From contig JARPUW010000259.1 in NCBI GenBank assembly GCA_030533445.1, forward strand, positions 62,001-126,000: a DNA stretch of 64,000 bases. The letters run 5' to 3'. Each line of letters starts with the position of its first letter. The first letter of the stretch is position 1. The notes below the pieces were generated by a model. It searched no databases and was not told where the DNA came from. It worked only from the letters and a program-made list of their open reading frames with translations. Of the stretch, positions 1 to 9,035 are shown piece by piece. The position numbers and the translations under genes were made by a program. The stretch is from Cyprinodon diabolis. Its lineage: Eukaryota > Chordata > Actinopteri > Cyprinodontiformes > Cyprinodontidae.

Positions 1-177
1 TTCAAAACAGAAGTTGAGGCCAAAACGCTCTTTTCACAGTGAGATAATGCCATTTTGGCCTCTGGAGTTGTAACAGACAAACCATTAATGATACAGCCAT
101 GATCTTTTCTGGCAATCATCTAGTGCTGAAAACTAACAATATAAAGTAGATTTGAGCAGATGTTTTTGGTTCCAAGC
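1..177 (+). repeat. Reference monomer, type 1 (consensus)
   Basis: Consensus monomer used as the coordinate frame. Landmarks: left arm of a perfect inverted repeat 16-25, single CpG 26-27, dyad TCACAGTGA 34-42, right arm 53-62, near-invariant block 63-123, TATAAA 140-145, T-run 163-167, and HindIII AAGCTT formed by 174-177 plus 1-2 of the next copy. Diagnostic states are A7, T31, A47, C62, T124, A130, T134, G149, G156, T166, G169, C172. It is the most frequent type and occurs singly or in runs of two or three. All six frames contain stops within one monomer, so it cannot encode a repeat protein. Confidence 0.95.
16..62. repeat. Perfect 10-bp inverted repeat within the monomer (shown for the first copy)
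   Basis: Positions 16-25 (GAGGCCAAAA) are the exact reverse complement of 53-62 (TTTTGGCCTC), separated by 27 nt. The loop holds the 9-bp dyad TCACAGTGA (34-42). As an alternative inner pairing, CTC 28-30 pairs with GAG 41-43; the T31A change of types 6, 10 and 11 extends this to four pairs. The arms were present in every monomer read; only type 11 (C62T) loses the outermost pair. It could extrude as a cruciform or fold in a transcript, but that is inference from sequence alone. Confidence 0.9.
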
Positions 178-179
178 TT
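174..179. other. HindIII site at each monomer boundary (first instance)
   Basis: AAGCTT spans the junction of successive monomers, so a HindIII digest should give a 177/178-bp ladder. I saw it lost at two junctions only, 57395-57400 and 62180-62185, where A174C changes AAGCTT to CAGCTT. Those two losses lie exactly 4785 bp apart and mark the two copies of the 27-mer HOR. Confidence 0.93.
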
Positions 180-354
180 CAAAACAGAAGTTGAGGCCAA
201 AACGCTCTTTTCACAGTGAGATAATGCCATTTTGGCCTCTGGAGTTGTAACAGACAAACCATTAATGATACAGCCATGATCTTTTCTGGCAATCATCTAG
301 AGCTGAAAACGAACAATATAAAGTAGATTTGAGCAGATGTTTTTGGTTCCAAGC
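178..354 (+). repeat. Type 2 monomer (T124A, T134G), first instance
   Basis: Differs from the consensus by T124A, which creates XbaI TCTAGA, and T134G, which creates a second CpG at 133-134. I count 26 copies, from 178 to 61121. It is nearly always preceded by type 1 and followed by type 1 or 3 within the module 1-2-1-7-6 or 1-2-3-4-5-6. The same T134G appears once on another background, in the hybrid at 13466. Confidence 0.92.
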
Positions 355-531
355 TTCAAAACAGAAGTTGAGGCCAAAACGCTCTTTTCACAGTGAGATA
401 ATGCCATTTTGGCCTCTGGAGTTGTAACAGACAAACCATTAATGATACAGCCATGATCTTTTCTGGCAATCATCTAGTGCTGATAACTAACAATATAAAG
501 TAGATTTGAGCAGATGTTTTTGGTTCCAAGC
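355..531 (+). repeat. Type 3 monomer (A130T), first instance
   Basis: Consensus apart from A130T. Four copies were seen, at 355, 3367, 52970 and 61298, always as 1-2-3-4-5-6. Absent between 3.6 and 52.9 kb, so it marks the flanking HOR domain. The copy at 3367 also has a private C82T (base 3448). Confidence 0.92.
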
Positions 532-708
532 TTCAAAACAGAAGTTGAGGCCAAAACGCTCTTTTCACAGTGAGATAATGCCATTTTGGCCTCTGGAGTT
601 GTAACAGACAAACCATTAATGATACAGCCATGATCTTTTCTGGCAATCATCTAGAGCTGAAAACTAACAATATAAAGTAGATTTGAGCAGATGTTTTTGG
701 TTACAAGC
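532..708 (+). repeat. Type 4 monomer (T124A, C172A), first instance
   Basis: T124A plus C172A (end reads GGTTAC instead of GGTTCC). It is always followed by a 178-bp monomer with the extra G (type 5 or 9), so C172A and the insertion form one linked haplotype that crosses the conventional monomer boundary. Very frequent, usually in the three-monomer module 4-5-6. Confidence 0.93.
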
Positions 709-886
709 TTCAAAACAGAAGGTTGAGGCCAAAACGCTCTTTTCACAGTGAGATAATGCCATTTTGGCCTCTGGAGTTGTAACAGACAAACCATTAATGA
801 TACAGCCATGATCTTTTCTGGCAATCATCTAGAGCTGAAAACTAACAATATAAAGTAGATTTGAGCAGATGTTTATGGTTCCAAGC
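709..886 (+). repeat. Type 5 monomer, 178 bp (G insertion, T124A, T166A), first instance
   Basis: Carries one extra G after position 13 (GAAGG for GAAG), T124A and T166A. With type 9 it accounts for all 178-bp copies. Follows type 4, 4m or 12 and is followed by type 6, 6r or similar, whose T31A is linked to the T166A at this monomer's end. The insertion shifts one minus-strand frame so that a meaningless ORF of about 52 codons crosses the boundary. Confidence 0.93.
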
Positions 887-1063
887 TTCAAAACAGAAGT
901 TGAGGCCAAAACGCTCATTTCACAGTGAGATAATGCCATTTTGGCCTCTGGAGTTGTAACAGACAAACCATTAATGATACAGCCATGATCTTTTCTGGCA
1001 ATCATCTAGTGCTGAAAACTAACAATATAAAGTAGATTTGAGCAGATGTTTTTGGTTCCAAGC
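887..1063 (+). repeat. Type 6 monomer (T31A), first instance
   Basis: Single change T31A, inside the loop of the inverted repeat, which adds a fourth pair to the inner stem 28-31/40-43. Always preceded by a monomer ending in T166A (types 5, 7, 10 or the hybrid at 60590); the one T31A monomer that breaks this rule is the 6r copy at 8682. Confidence 0.93.
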
Positions 1064-1240
1064 TTCAAAACAGAAGTTGAGGCCAAAACGCTCTTTTCAC
1101 AGTGAGATAATGCCATTTTGGCCTCTGGAGTTGTAACAGACAAACCATTAATGATACAGCCATGATCTTTTCTGGCAATCATCTAGAGCTGAAAACTAAC
1201 AATATAAAGTAGATTTGAGCAATTGTTTTTGGTTACAAGC
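1064..1240 (+). repeat. Type 4m monomer (type 4 with CAATTG), first instance
   Basis: Type 4 with the adjacent double change G159A+A160T, creating an MfeI site CAATTG at 157-162. Five copies, starting at 1064, 48186, 50667, 58995 and 63780, with the motif at 1220, 48342, 50823, 59151 and 63936. Absent from 1.2 to 48.3 kb. A two-base change in the same linked background in all copies implies common descent. Confidence 0.95.
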
Positions 1241-1772
1241 TTCAAAACAGAAGGTTGAGGCCAAAACGCTCTTTTCACAGTGAGATAATGCCATTTTGGC
1301 CTCTGGAGTTGTAACAGACAAACCATTAATGATACAGCCATGATCTTTTCTGGCAATCATCTAGAGCTGAAAACTAACAATATAAAGTAGATTTGAGCAG
1401 ATGTTTATGGTTCCAAGCTTCAAAACAGAAGTTGAGGCCAAAACGCTCATTTCACAGTGAGATAATGCCATTTTGGCCTCTGGAGTTGTAACAGACAAAC
1501 CATTAATGATACAGCCATGATCTTTTCTGGCAATCATCTAGTGCTGAAAACTAACAATATAAAGTAGATTTGAGCAGATGTTTTTGGTTCCAAGCTTCAA
1601 AACAGAAGTTGAGGCCAAAACGCTCTTTTCACAGTGAGATAATGCCATTTTGGCCTCTGGAGTTGTAACAGACAAACCATTAATGATACAGCCATGATCT
1701 TTTCTGGCAATCATCTAGAGCTGAAAACTAACAATATAAAGTAGATTTGAGCAGATGTTTTTGGTTACAAGC

Positions 1773-1950
1773 TTCAAAACAGAAGGTTGAGGCCAAAACG
1801 CTCTTTTCACAGTGAGATAATGCCATTTTGGCCTCTGGAGTTGTAACAGACAAACCATTAATGATACAGCCATGATCTTTTCTGGCAATCATCTAGAGCT
1901 GAAAACTAACAATATAAAGTATATTTGAGCAGATGTTTATGGTTCCAAGC
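1773..1950 (+). repeat. Type 5h monomer (type 5 with G149T), first instance
   Basis: Type 5 plus G149T. Seven copies: 1773, 6379, 17009, 48895, 51376, 54210, 59704, each within 4-5h-6-1-2. The copies at 48895 and 51376 share a private G90T. Confidence 0.92.
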
Positions 1951-2658
1951 TTCAAAACAGAAGTTGAGGCCAAAACGCTCATTTCACAGTGAGATAATGC
2001 CATTTTGGCCTCTGGAGTTGTAACAGACAAACCATTAATGATACAGCCATGATCTTTTCTGGCAATCATCTAGTGCTGAAAACTAACAATATAAAGTAGA
2101 TTTGAGCAGATGTTTTTGGTTCCAAGCTTCAAAACAGAAGTTGAGGCCAAAACGCTCTTTTCACAGTGAGATAATGCCATTTTGGCCTCTGGAGTTGTAA
2201 CAGACAAACCATTAATGATACAGCCATGATCTTTTCTGGCAATCATCTAGTGCTGAAAACTAACAATATAAAGTAGATTTGAGCAGATGTTTTTGGTTCC
2301 AAGCTTCAAAACAGAAGTTGAGGCCAAAACGCTCTTTTCACAGTGAGATAATGCCATTTTGGCCTCTGGAGTTGTAACAGACAAACCATTAATGATACAG
2401 CCATGATCTTTTCTGGCAATCATCTAGAGCTGAAAACGAACAATATAAAGTAGATTTGAGCAGATGTTTTTGGTTCCAAGCTTCAAAACAGAAGTTGAGG
2501 CCAAAACGCTCTTTTCACAGTGAGATAATGCCATTTTGGCCTCTGGAGTTGTAACAGACAAACCATTAATGATACAGCCATGATCTTTTCTGGCAATCAT
2601 CTAGTGCTGAAAACTAACAATATAAAGTAGATTTGAGCAGATGTTTTTGGTTCCAAGC

Positions 2659-2835
2659 TTCAAAACAGAAGTTGAGGCCAAAACGCTCTTTTCACAGTGA
2701 GATAATGCCATTTTGGCCTCTGGAGTTGTAACAGACAAACCATTAATGATACAGCCATGATCTTTTCTGGCAATCATCTAGAGCTGAAAACTAACAATAT
2801 AAAGTAGATTTGAGCAGATGTTTATGGTTCCAAGC
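2659..2835 (+). repeat. Type 7 monomer (T124A, T166A), first instance
   Basis: Like type 5 without the G insertion; it looks like a recombinant between a type 1 or similar 5' part and a type 5 3' part. Usually ends the module 1-2-1-7-6 and is followed by a T31A monomer. Confidence 0.9.
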
Positions 2836-4075
2836 TTCAAAACAGAAGTTGAGGCCAAAACGCTCATTTCACAGTGAGATAATGCCATTTTGGCCTCTGG
2901 AGTTGTAACAGACAAACCATTAATGATACAGCCATGATCTTTTCTGGCAATCATCTAGTGCTGAAAACTAACAATATAAAGTAGATTTGAGCAGATGTTT
3001 TTGGTTCCAAGCTTCAAAACAGAAGTTGAGGCCAAAACGCTCTTTTCACAGTGAGATAATGCCATTTTGGCCTCTGGAGTTGTAACAGACAAACCATTAA
3101 TGATACAGCCATGATCTTTTCTGGCAATCATCTAGTGCTGAAAACTAACAATATAAAGTAGATTTGAGCAGATGTTTTTGGTTCCAAGCTTCAAAACAGA
3201 AGTTGAGGCCAAAACGCTCTTTTCACAGTGAGATAATGCCATTTTGGCCTCTGGAGTTGTAACAGACAAACCATTAATGATACAGCCATGATCTTTTCTG
3301 GCAATCATCTAGAGCTGAAAACGAACAATATAAAGTAGATTTGAGCAGATGTTTTTGGTTCCAAGCTTCAAAACAGAAGTTGAGGCCAAAACGCTCTTTT
3401 CACAGTGAGATAATGCCATTTTGGCCTCTGGAGTTGTAACAGACAAATCATTAATGATACAGCCATGATCTTTTCTGGCAATCATCTAGTGCTGATAACT
3501 AACAATATAAAGTAGATTTGAGCAGATGTTTTTGGTTCCAAGCTTCAAAACAGAAGTTGAGGCCAAAACGCTCTTTTCACAGTGAGATAATGCCATTTTG
3601 GCCTCTGGAGTTGTAACAGACAAACCATTAATGATACAGCCATGATCTTTTCTGGCAATCATCTAGAGCTGAAAACTAACAATATAAAGTAGATTTGAGC
3701 AGATGTTTTTGGTTACAAGCTTCAAAACAGAAGGTTGAGGCCAAAACGCTCTTTTCACAGTGAGATAATGCCATTTTGGCCTCTGGAGTTGTAACAGACA
3801 AACCATTAATGATACAGCCATGATCTTTTCTGGCAATCATCTAGAGCTGAAAACTAACAATATAAAGTAGATTTGAGCAGATGTTTATGGTTCCAAGCTT
3901 CAAAACAGAAGTTGAGGCCAAAACGCTCATTTCACAGTGAGATAATGCCATTTTGGCCTCTGGAGTTGTAACAGACAAACCATTAATGATACAGCCATGA
4001 TCTTTTCTGGCAATCATCTAGTGCTGAAAACTAACAATATAAAGTAGATTTGAGCAGATGTTTTTGGTTCCAAGC

Positions 4076-4252
4076 TTCAAAACAGAAGTTGAGGCCAAAA
4101 CGCTCTTTTCACAGTGAGATAATGCCATTTTGGCCTCTGGAGTTGTAACAGACAAACCATTAATGATACAGCCATGATCTTTTCTGGCAATCATCTAGTG
4201 CTGAAAACTAACAATATAAAGTAGATTTGAACAGATGTTTTTGGTTCCAAGC
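4076..4252 (+). repeat. Type 1r monomer (G156A), first instance
   Basis: Consensus plus G156A (GAACAG for GAGCAG). Eleven copies: 4076, 8859, 10808, 12757, 14706, 19312, 23740, 26397, 32243, 36849, 42695. Absent from both flanks. From 19 kb on it always follows a 6r monomer carrying the same change, suggesting local spread by conversion or duplication. Confidence 0.91.
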
Positions 4253-4429
4253 TTCAAAACAGAAGTTGAGGCCAAAACGCTCTTTTCACAGTGAGATAAT
4301 GCCATTTTGGCCTCTGGAGTTGTAACAGACAAACCATTAATGATACAGCCATGATCTTTTCTGGCAATCATCTAGAGCTGAAAACTAACAATATAAAGTA
4401 GATTTGAGCAGATGTTTTTGGTTCCAAGC
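4253..4429 (+). repeat. Type 8 monomer (T124A only), first instance
   Basis: Only T124A, with a consensus 3' end. Four copies at 4253, 12934, 14883 and 56336, each just before 4-9. It separates 12-monomer from 11-monomer versions of the unit 1r-(8)-4-9-10-11-1-1-1-4-5-6. Confidence 0.9.
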
Positions 4430-4606
4430 TTCAAAACAGAAGTTGAGGCCAAAACGCTCTTTTCACAGTGAGATAATGCCATTTTGGCCTCTGGAGTTGT
4501 AACAGACAAACCATTAATGATACAGCCATGATCTTTTCTGGCAATCATCTAGAGCTGAAAACTAACAATATAAAGTAGATTTGAGCAGATGTTTTTGGTT
4601 ACAAGC

Positions 4607-4784
4607 TTCAAAACAGAAGGTTGAGGCCAAAACGCTCTTTTCACAGTGAGATAGTGCCATTTTGGCCTCTGGAGTTGTAACAGACAAACCATTAATGATA
4701 CAGCCATGATCTTTTCTGGCAATCATCTAGAGCTGAAAACTAACAATATAAAGTAGATTTGAGCAGATGTTTTTGCTTCCAAGC
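4607..4784 (+). repeat. Type 9 monomer, 178 bp (G insertion, A47G, T124A, G169C), first instance
   Basis: Second 178-bp type, marked by A47G and by G169C (TGCTTCC near the 3' end). I count 18 full copies plus the hybrid at 23917. Full copies are always followed by a type 10 5' end: G169C and the A7T of the next monomer form one linked haplotype across the boundary. Six copies plus the hybrid's relatives follow type 1r instead of type 4, the only places where the G insertion lacks an upstream C172A (19489, 23917, 26574, 32420, 37026, 42872). Confidence 0.92.
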
Positions 4785-4961
4785 TTCAAATCAGAAGTTG
4801 AGGCCAAAACGCTCATTTCACAGTGAGATAATGCCATTTTGGCCTCTGGAGTTGTAACAGACAAACCATTAATGATACAGCCATGATCTTTTCTGGCAAT
4901 CATCTAGAGCTGAAAACTAACAATATAAAGTAGATTTGAGCAGATGTTTATGGTTCCAAGC
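4785..4961 (+). repeat. Type 10 monomer (A7T, T31A, T124A, T166A), first instance
   Basis: Carries A7T and T31A at the 5' end and T124A and T166A at the 3' end. Twenty copies plus the hybrid at 13466. Followed by type 11 before 44.3 kb, except after the 6/9 hybrids, and by type 6 in the right flank. Confidence 0.92.
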
Positions 4962-5138
4962 TTCAAAACAGAAGTTGAGGCCAAAACGCTCATTTCACAG
5001 TGAGATAATGCCATTTTGGCCTTTAGAGTTGTAACAGACAAACCATTAATGATACAGCCATGATCTTTTCTGGCAATCATCTAGTGCTGAAAACTAACAA
5101 TATAAAGTAGATTTGAGCAGATGTTTTTGGTTCCAAGC
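4962..5138 (+). repeat. Type 11 monomer (T31A, C62T) with private G64A
   Basis: First of 14 type 11 copies (the others start at 9568, 11517, 15592, 19844, 20730, 26929, 27815, 32775, 33661, 37381, 38267, 43227, 44113). C62T replaces the outermost base of the inverted-repeat right arm, so type 11 can form only nine perfect pairs. This copy alone also has G64A at base 5025. Type 11 is confined to 4962-44289 and marks the central HOR domain. Confidence 0.92.
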
Positions 5139-7441
5139 TTCAAAACAGAAGTTGAGGCCAAAACGCTCTTTTCACAGTGAGATAATGCCATTTTGGCCTC
5201 TGGAGTTGTAACAGACAAACCATTAATGATACAGCCATGATCTTTTCTGGCAATCATCTAGTGCTGAAAACTAACAATATAAAGTAGATTTGAGCAGATG
5301 TTTTTGGTTCCAAGCTTCAAAACAGAAGTTGAGGCCAAAACGCTCTTTTCACAGTGAGATAATGCCATTTTGGCCTCTGGAGTTGTAACAGACAAACCAT
5401 TAATGATACAGCCATGATCTTTTCTGGCAATCATCTAGTGCTGAAAACTAACAATATAAAGTAGATTTGAGCAGATGTTTTTGGTTCCAAGCTTCAAAAC
5501 AGAAGTTGAGGCCAAAACGCTCTTTTCACAGTGAGATAATGCCATTTTGGCCTCTGGAGTTGTAACAGACAAACCATTAATGATACAGCCATGATCTTTT
5601 CTGGCAATCATCTAGTGCTGAAAACTAACAATATAAAGTAGATTTGAGCAGATGTTTTTGGTTCCAAGCTTCAAAACAGAAGTTGAGGCCAAAACGCTCT
5701 TTTCACAGTGAGATAATGCCATTTTGGCCTCTGGAGTTGTAACAGACAAACCATTAATGATACAGCCATGATCTTTTCTGGCAATCATCTAGAGCTGAAA
5801 ACTAACAATATAAAGTAGATTTGAGCAGATGTTTTTGGTTACAAGCTTCAAAACAGAAGGTTGAGGCCAAAACGCTCTTTTCACAGTGAGATAATGCCAT
5901 TTTGGCCTCTGGAGTTGTAACAGACAAACCATTAATGATACAGCCATGATCTTTTCTGGCAATCATCTAGAGCTGAAAACTAACAATATAAAGTAGATTT
6001 GAGCAGATGTTTATGGTTCCAAGCTTCAAAACAGAAGTTGAGGCCAAAACGCTCATTTCACAGTGAGATAATGCCATTTTGGCCTCTGGAGTTGTAACAG
6101 ACAAACCATTAATGATACAGCCATGATCTTTTCTGGCAATCATCTAGTGCTGAAAACTAACAATATAAAGTAGATTTGAGCAGATGTTTTTGGTTCCAAG
6201 CTTCAAAACAGAAGTTGAGGCCAAAACGCTCTTTTCACAGTGAGATAATGCCATTTTGGCCTCTGGAGTTGTAACAGACAAACCATTAATGATACAGCCA
6301 TGATCTTTTCTGGCAATCATCTAGAGCTGAAAACTAACAATATAAAGTAGATTTGAGCAGATGTTTTTGGTTACAAGCTTCAAAACAGAAGGTTGAGGCC
6401 AAAACGCTCTTTTCACAGTGAGATAATGCCATTTTGGCCTCTGGAGTTGTAACAGACAAACCATTAATGATACAGCCATGATCTTTTCTGGCAATCATCT
6501 AGAGCTGAAAACTAACAATATAAAGTATATTTGAGCAGATGTTTATGGTTCCAAGCTTCAAAACAGAAGTTGAGGCCAAAACGCTCATTTCACAGTGAGA
6601 TAATGCCATTTTGGCCTCTGGAGTTGTAACAGACAAACCATTAATGATACAGCCATGATCTTTTCTGGCAATCATCTAGTGCTGAAAACTAACAATATAA
6701 AGTAGATTTGAGCAGATGTTTTTGGTTCCAAGCTTCAAAACAGAAGTTGAGGCCAAAACGCTCTTTTCACAGTGAGATAATGCCATTTTGGCCTCTGGAG
6801 TTGTAACAGACAAACCATTAATGATACAGCCATGATCTTTTCTGGCAATCATCTAGTGCTGAAAACTAACAATATAAAGTAGATTTGAGCAGATGTTTTT
6901 GGTTCCAAGCTTCAAAACAGAAGTTGAGGCCAAAACGCTCTTTTCACAGTGAGATAATGCCATTTTGGCCTCTGGAGTTGTAACAGACAAACCATTAATG
7001 ATACAGCCATGATCTTTTCTGGCAATCATCTAGAGCTGAAAACGAACAATATAAAGTAGATTTGAGCAGATGTTTTTGGTTCCAAGCTTCAAAACAGAAG
7101 TTGAGGCCAAAACGCTCTTTTCACAGTGAGATAATGCCATTTTGGCCTCTGGAGTTGTAACAGACAAACCATTAATGATACAGCCATGATCTTTTCTGGC
7201 AATCATCTAGTGCTGAAAACTAACAATATAAAGTAGATTTGAGCAGATGTTTTTGGTTCCAAGCTTCAAAACAGAAGTTGAGGCCAAAACGCTCTTTTCA
7301 CAGTGAGATAATGCCATTTTGGCCTCTGGAGTTGTAACAGACAAACCATTAATGATACAGCCATGATCTTTTCTGGCAATCATCTAGAGCTGAAAACTAA
7401 CAATATAAAGTAGATTTGAGCAGATGTTTATGGTTCCAAGC

Positions 7442-7618
7442 TTCAAAACAGAAGTTGAGGCCAAAACGCTCATTTCACAGTGAGATAATGCCATTTTGGC
7501 CTCTGGAGTTGTAACAGACAAACCATTAATGATACAGCCATGATCTTTTCTGGCAATCATCTAGTGCTGAAAACTAACAATATAAAGTATATTTGAGCAG
7601 ATGTTTTTGGTTCCAAGC
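7442..7618 (+). repeat. Type 6h monomer (T31A, G149T), first instance
   Basis: Type 6 with G149T. Seven copies: 7442, 18072, 22500, 25157, 29408, 39860, 45706, always in 7-6h-1-2-1. G149T also occurs in types 5h and 7h, so this variant has moved among at least three backgrounds or arisen more than once. Confidence 0.91.
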
Positions 7619-8504
7619 TTCAAAACAGAAGTTGAGGCCAAAACGCTCTTTTCACAGTGAGATAATGCCATTTTGGCCTCTGGAGTTGTAACAGACAAAC
7701 CATTAATGATACAGCCATGATCTTTTCTGGCAATCATCTAGTGCTGAAAACTAACAATATAAAGTAGATTTGAGCAGATGTTTTTGGTTCCAAGCTTCAA
7801 AACAGAAGTTGAGGCCAAAACGCTCTTTTCACAGTGAGATAATGCCATTTTGGCCTCTGGAGTTGTAACAGACAAACCATTAATGATACAGCCATGATCT
7901 TTTCTGGCAATCATCTAGAGCTGAAAACGAACAATATAAAGTAGATTTGAGCAGATGTTTTTGGTTCCAAGCTTCAAAACAGAAGTTGAGGCCAAAACGC
8001 TCTTTTCACAGTGAGATAATGCCATTTTGGCCTCTGGAGTTGTAACAGACAAACCATTAATGATACAGCCATGATCTTTTCTGGCAATCATCTAGTGCTG
8101 AAAACTAACAATATAAAGTAGATTTGAGCAGATGTTTTTGGTTCCAAGCTTCAAAACAGAAGTTGAGGCCAAAACGCTCTTTTCACAGTGAGATAATGCC
8201 ATTTTGGCCTCTGGAGTTGTAACAGACAAACCATTAATGATACAGCCATGATCTTTTCTGGCAATCATCTAGAGCTGAAAACTAACAATATAAAGTAGAT
8301 TTGAGCAGATGTTTTTGGTTACAAGCTTCAAAACAGAAGGTTGAGGCCAAAACGCTCTTTTCACAGTGAGATAATGCCATTTTGGCCTCTGGAGTTGTAA
8401 CAGACAAACCATTAATGATACAGCCATGATCTTTTCTGGCAATCATCTAGAGCTGAAAACTAACAATATAAAGTAGATTTGAGCAGATGTTTATGGTTCC
8501 AAGC

Positions 8505-8681
8505 TTCAAAACAGAAGTTGAGGCCAAAACGCTCATTTCACAGTGAGATAATGCCATTTTGGCCTCTGGAGTTGTAACAGACAAACCATTAATGATACAG
8601 CCATGATCTTTTCTGGCAATCATCTAGTGCTGAAAACTAACAATATAAAGTAGATTTGAACAGATGTTTTTGGTTCCAAGC
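8505..8681 (+). repeat. Type 6r monomer (T31A, G156A), first instance
   Basis: Type 6 with G156A. Nine copies: 8505, 8682, 19135, 23563, 26220, 32066, 36672, 42518, 56159. With the preceding type 5 it starts each of the large HOR units between 18.9 and 47.5 kb (5-6r-1r). Confidence 0.91.
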
Positions 8682-8858
8682 TTCAAAACAGAAGTTGAGG
8701 CCAAAACGCTCATTTCACAGTGAGATAATGCCATTTTGGCCTCTGGAGTTGTAACAGACAAACCATTAATGATACAGCCATGATCTTTTCTGGCAATCAT
8801 CTAGTGCTGAAAACTAACAATATAAAGTAGATTTGAACAGATGTTTTTGGTTCCAAGC
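8682..8858 (+). repeat. Extra 6r monomer breaking the linkage rule
   Basis: A second consecutive 6r. It is the only T31A monomer whose upstream neighbour ends with consensus T166. Copy 2 of the 29-mer goes straight from 6r to 1r, so this looks like a one-monomer duplication or a conversion of the 5' half of a 1r monomer. Confidence 0.85.
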
Positions 8859-9035
8859 TTCAAAACAGAAGTTGAGGCCAAAACGCTCTTTTCACAGTGA
8901 GATAATGCCATTTTGGCCTCTGGAGTTGTAACAGACAAACCATTAATGATACAGCCATGATCTTTTCTGGCAATCATCTAGTGCTGAAAACTAACAATAT
9001 AAAGTAGATTTGAACAGATGTTTTTGGTTCCAAGC

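Larger units (their letters stand above)
1..3543 (+). repeat. Left flank HOR segment, 20 monomers
   Basis: Type order 1-2-3-4-5-6-4m-5-6-4-5h-6-1-2-1-7-6-1-2-3. The run from 6 at 887 to 3 at 3367 matches, in type order, part of the 27-mer HOR of the right flank (58818-61474), the only differing call being type 7 at 2659 against the 1/7 hybrid at 60590. Types 3 and 4m tie it to the right flank and not to the central domain. Confidence 0.88.
3544..8681 (+). repeat. 29-monomer block, copy 1 (5138 bp)
   Basis: Type order 4-5-6-1r-8-4-9-10-11-1-1-1-4-5-6-4-5h-6-1-2-1-7-6h-1-2-1-4-5-6r. The same order recurs at 14174-19311, each monomer offset by exactly 10630 bp. Differences noticed: the private G64A at base 5025 in this copy. 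Confidence 0.9.

Noticed and set aside
85..119. Second hairpin from ATGAT (88-92 and 99-103) with ATCAT (115-119)
   Set aside because: Only five base pairs with AT-rich ends; well within chance for a 177-bp AT-rich sequence.
137..146. TATA-box promoter in each monomer (TATAAA at 140-145)
   Set aside because: A six-base AT-rich match in AT-rich DNA, with no downstream ORF or other promoter element. Satellite transcription is possible, but this motif alone does not support it.
161..170. Transcription terminator or Pol III stop at the T-run (163-167)
   Set aside because: Five Ts without an associated gene, A/B boxes or upstream hairpin; it also mutates freely (T166A in several types).
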